This document shows, in pieces, positions 62,723 through 64,000 of a DNA stretch of 64,000 bases. Within the stretch, counting starts at the first letter, position 1, and each line of letters opens with the position of its first letter. The position numbers and the translations under genes were made by a program. This stretch comes from Woeseiaceae bacterium. Lineage in GTDB: Bacteria > Pseudomonadota > Gammaproteobacteria > Steroidobacterales > Woeseiaceae. The stretch is taken from the NCBI GenBank assembly GCA_021773035.1, contig JAJFKU010000016.1, forward strand, positions 157,715 to 221,714, given 5' to 3'. The notes under the pieces were generated by a model. It saw only the letters and a program-made list of their open reading frames with translations, had not been told where the DNA came from and ran no database searches.

Positions 62723-63786
62723 ATGGCCACAATTCGAACACGAAAACGCAAAGACGGCAGTTTAGCGTATCTCGGAGAAGTCCGAATCAAGCAAGACGGT
62801 AAGATAATTCATCGTGAATCGAAAACCTTTGACCGTCGCGCTCAGGCAAAAGCATGGGCCGAGTCGAGGGAAAGAAAACACAGCAAAACACTACCCGGCC
62901 CGAAACGGCCGCAGGGATTCGAGCGCGCGACTCTAAAAAGCGTCCTGCAGAAATATAGGGAAGACGTATCTGAAGTCCGACCTATGGGGCGCAGCAAGAC
63001 CGCCAATATCCTGTTTCTCGAGAAGAGCGAAATTGCCCGACTTGTAGCCTGCGATATCAAGTCGTCAGATATAATCGCCCATGTGCGAGGCCGCCGGCAG
63101 AATGGCGCGGGTCCATCCACCGCAAATAATGACATTGTCTGGCTCCGAGTGATTCTCCGCTATGCAAGAGCCGCCTGGGACGTGCCATTCGACCTTGCGG
63201 CAATCGACAACGCTTGCGAGGTCTTGAAGGCTGAGAAGCTCATCGCGAAAGCCCGCAGCCGCAATCGCCGCCCTAGTTCTGCTGAACTCAATGCTTTGAC
63301 CGGTTTTTTCGAGAAGCGCGACCAACGATCTTCAAGTATTCCGATGAATGACATCATGTGGTTCGCGATTCACTCCGCACGGCGACAGAGCGAAATAACC
63401 AACCTGCTTTTCACCGATAATGATGAGGCGTCACAGACCGGAGCGGTTCGCGATCTGAAACACCCAACAGAACGCAATCGCGTCCGTCGATTTAAGTACA
63501 CACCGGAGGCTTGGGAGATAGTGAACAGGCAAGACCCAGGGCAAAGCCGGGCTTTTCCCTTCGATCCGCGATCTATCGGAAGCGCATTTCGGCAGGCGTG
63601 CAAGATTCTGGAGATCCCCGACCTCAGATTTCATGATCTACGCCATGAGGCAACCAGCCGACTGTTTGAGGCCGGCTACAGCACATTGTAGAGGTGCAGC
63701 AGTTCACGTTGCACGATAGTTGGGGGACCTTGAGCCGGTATACGCACCTTCGACCTGAAACCTTGGCTATTCGCCATAGCCGATGA
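62723..63786 (+). pseudogene. tyrosine recombinase (phage-type integrase), frameshifted before the catalytic tyrosine
   Basis: The open frame runs to TAG 63689 (322 residues): an AP2-like N-terminal DNA-binding part (R-T-R-K-R-K-D-G-S-L), a core-binding domain (about 65-175) and a catalytic domain with Arg (A-R-R-Q-S-E-I, residues 219-225) and H304-D-L-R307. The stop falls after E-A-G-Y-S. From 63685 a shifted frame continues as I-V-E-V-Q-Q-F-T-L-H and S-R-Y-T-H-L-R-P-E, with the tyrosine codon at 63739-63741 and a stop at 63784. A 2-base gain (or 1-base loss) near 63683 explains it; joined length about 353. GGAGG lies before the ATG. As it stands the protein lacks its nucleophile. Base composition is lower in GC than in the flagellar genes. 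Confidence 0.85.
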
Positions 63787-63807
63787 GTCCACTGACCGCT
63801 TTTCGAC

Positions 63808-63856
63808 AAAGCAGTCGTTCGGACGATCATTTTCGAGTTTTCTGACGGACTGCTTT
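63808..63856. repeat. inverted repeat after the integrase
   Basis: AAAGCAGTC (63808-63816) and GACTGCTTT (63848-63856), 31 bases apart. May be part of a dispersed intergenic repeat or of a mobile element end. Confidence 0.4.
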
Positions 63857-63867
63857 CGGCTGCGGTT

Positions 63868-64000
63868 TCAACCGGTCGACGCAACACATTCACTAAATTT
63901 CTCAGCCGGCGAATAGAATTGTAACGTTTCTCGCGGTCGTTCGTTAAGTTGTCTTGCGACAGCATTCAGTCGATTCTGATGAACGTCTGACAAGTCCATA
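63868..64000 (-). CDS. IS30-family transposase, C-terminal end only (cut by window edge)
   Basis: About 43 residues are visible on the minus strand, ending at TGA 63870-63868: L-N-E-R-P-R-E-T-L then S-P-A-E-K-F-S-E-C-V-A-S-T-G. The L-N-x-R-P-R-x-T-L and P-A-E-x-F pattern with the C-V-A-S-x-G end is that of IS30-family transposases. The start lies beyond the window. In IS30-type elements the terminal inverted repeat overlaps the end of this gene, so the element boundary is probably within about 63840-63890. Confidence 0.75.
   Translation of the reverse strand, partial: MDLSDVHQNRLNAVARQLNERPRETLQFYSPAEKFSECVASTG

Noticed and set aside
63624..63965. 113-codon minus-strand frame at the right edge
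   Set aside because: Lies opposite the integrase end and out of frame with the IS30-type transposase, which shows the family motif in another frame.

Overview
The window comes from a gammaproteobacterium, probably a marine, polarly flagellated one. Evidence: the gene order is that of Pseudomonas/Vibrio/Shewanella polar flagella (FleQ-FleSR, FlhF-FlhG-FliA, PomA/PomB-like stator), there is an MSHA-type pilus locus, and promoters are of the sigma-54 and sigma-28 kinds. Family or genus cannot be fixed by eye; no rRNA, tRNA gene or CRISPR array was seen.

Layout. (1) 1-9227, minus strand: a compact MSHA/type IV pilus-like assembly operon (secretin, unknown membrane protein, MshE-type ATPase with a c-di-GMP-binding-type N-terminus, GspF-like platform protein, PilM/PilN-like fusion, PilO-like, PilP-like and prepilin-like proteins), with a possible prepilin start cut by the window edge. 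(2) 9368-13174: a six-helix K+ channel, a FleQ-like sigma-54 activator split into two overlapping ORFs, and a diguanylate cyclase. (3) 13253-15528, plus strand: stator genes and a PilZ-like protein. (4) 15533-54680, minus strand: an almost complete flagellar system in one block: HDOD, DUF2802 and small genes, fliA, flhG, flhF, flhA, flhB, fliR-fliL, fliK-fliE, fleR, fleS, fleQ, fliT, fliS, fliD, flaG, fliC, flgL-flgB. It is interrupted only by a plus-strand EAL-HDOD gene (37392-38594). (5) 55013-56941, plus strand: flgA, flgM, flgN and a small CsrA-family gene of RsmN/RsmF architecture. (6) 57023-62562: a lipoprotein, GTP-type PEP carboxykinase, an adenylate cyclase-FHA fusion, a methyltransferase and dusA. 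(7) 62563-64000: the edge of a mobile region next to dusA, with a repeat cluster, a frameshifted tyrosine integrase and the 3' end of an IS30-like transposase.

How it works together. Near-perfect sigma-54 sites (TGGCAC-N5-TTGCA) precede flgB, flgA, fliL, fliD and fleS, in line with FleQ/FleR control of middle genes. Sigma-28 sites (TAAA-N15-GCCGATAN) precede fliC, the stator operon, the diguanylate cyclase, the EAL-HDOD gene and (inside the 3' end of flgA) flgM-flgN-csrA-like; weaker ones precede flgK and the K+ channel. The last flagellar sigma factor therefore appears to drive c-di-GMP and post-transcriptional regulators along with the filament. No chemotaxis genes are present, although the cheYZAB-containing segment normally lies between fliA and the stator genes.

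The most unusual items are the split second FleQ, the RsmN/F-like protein in the anti-sigma operon, the sigma-28 sites in front of c-di-GMP genes, and the repeat cluster beside the broken integrase.
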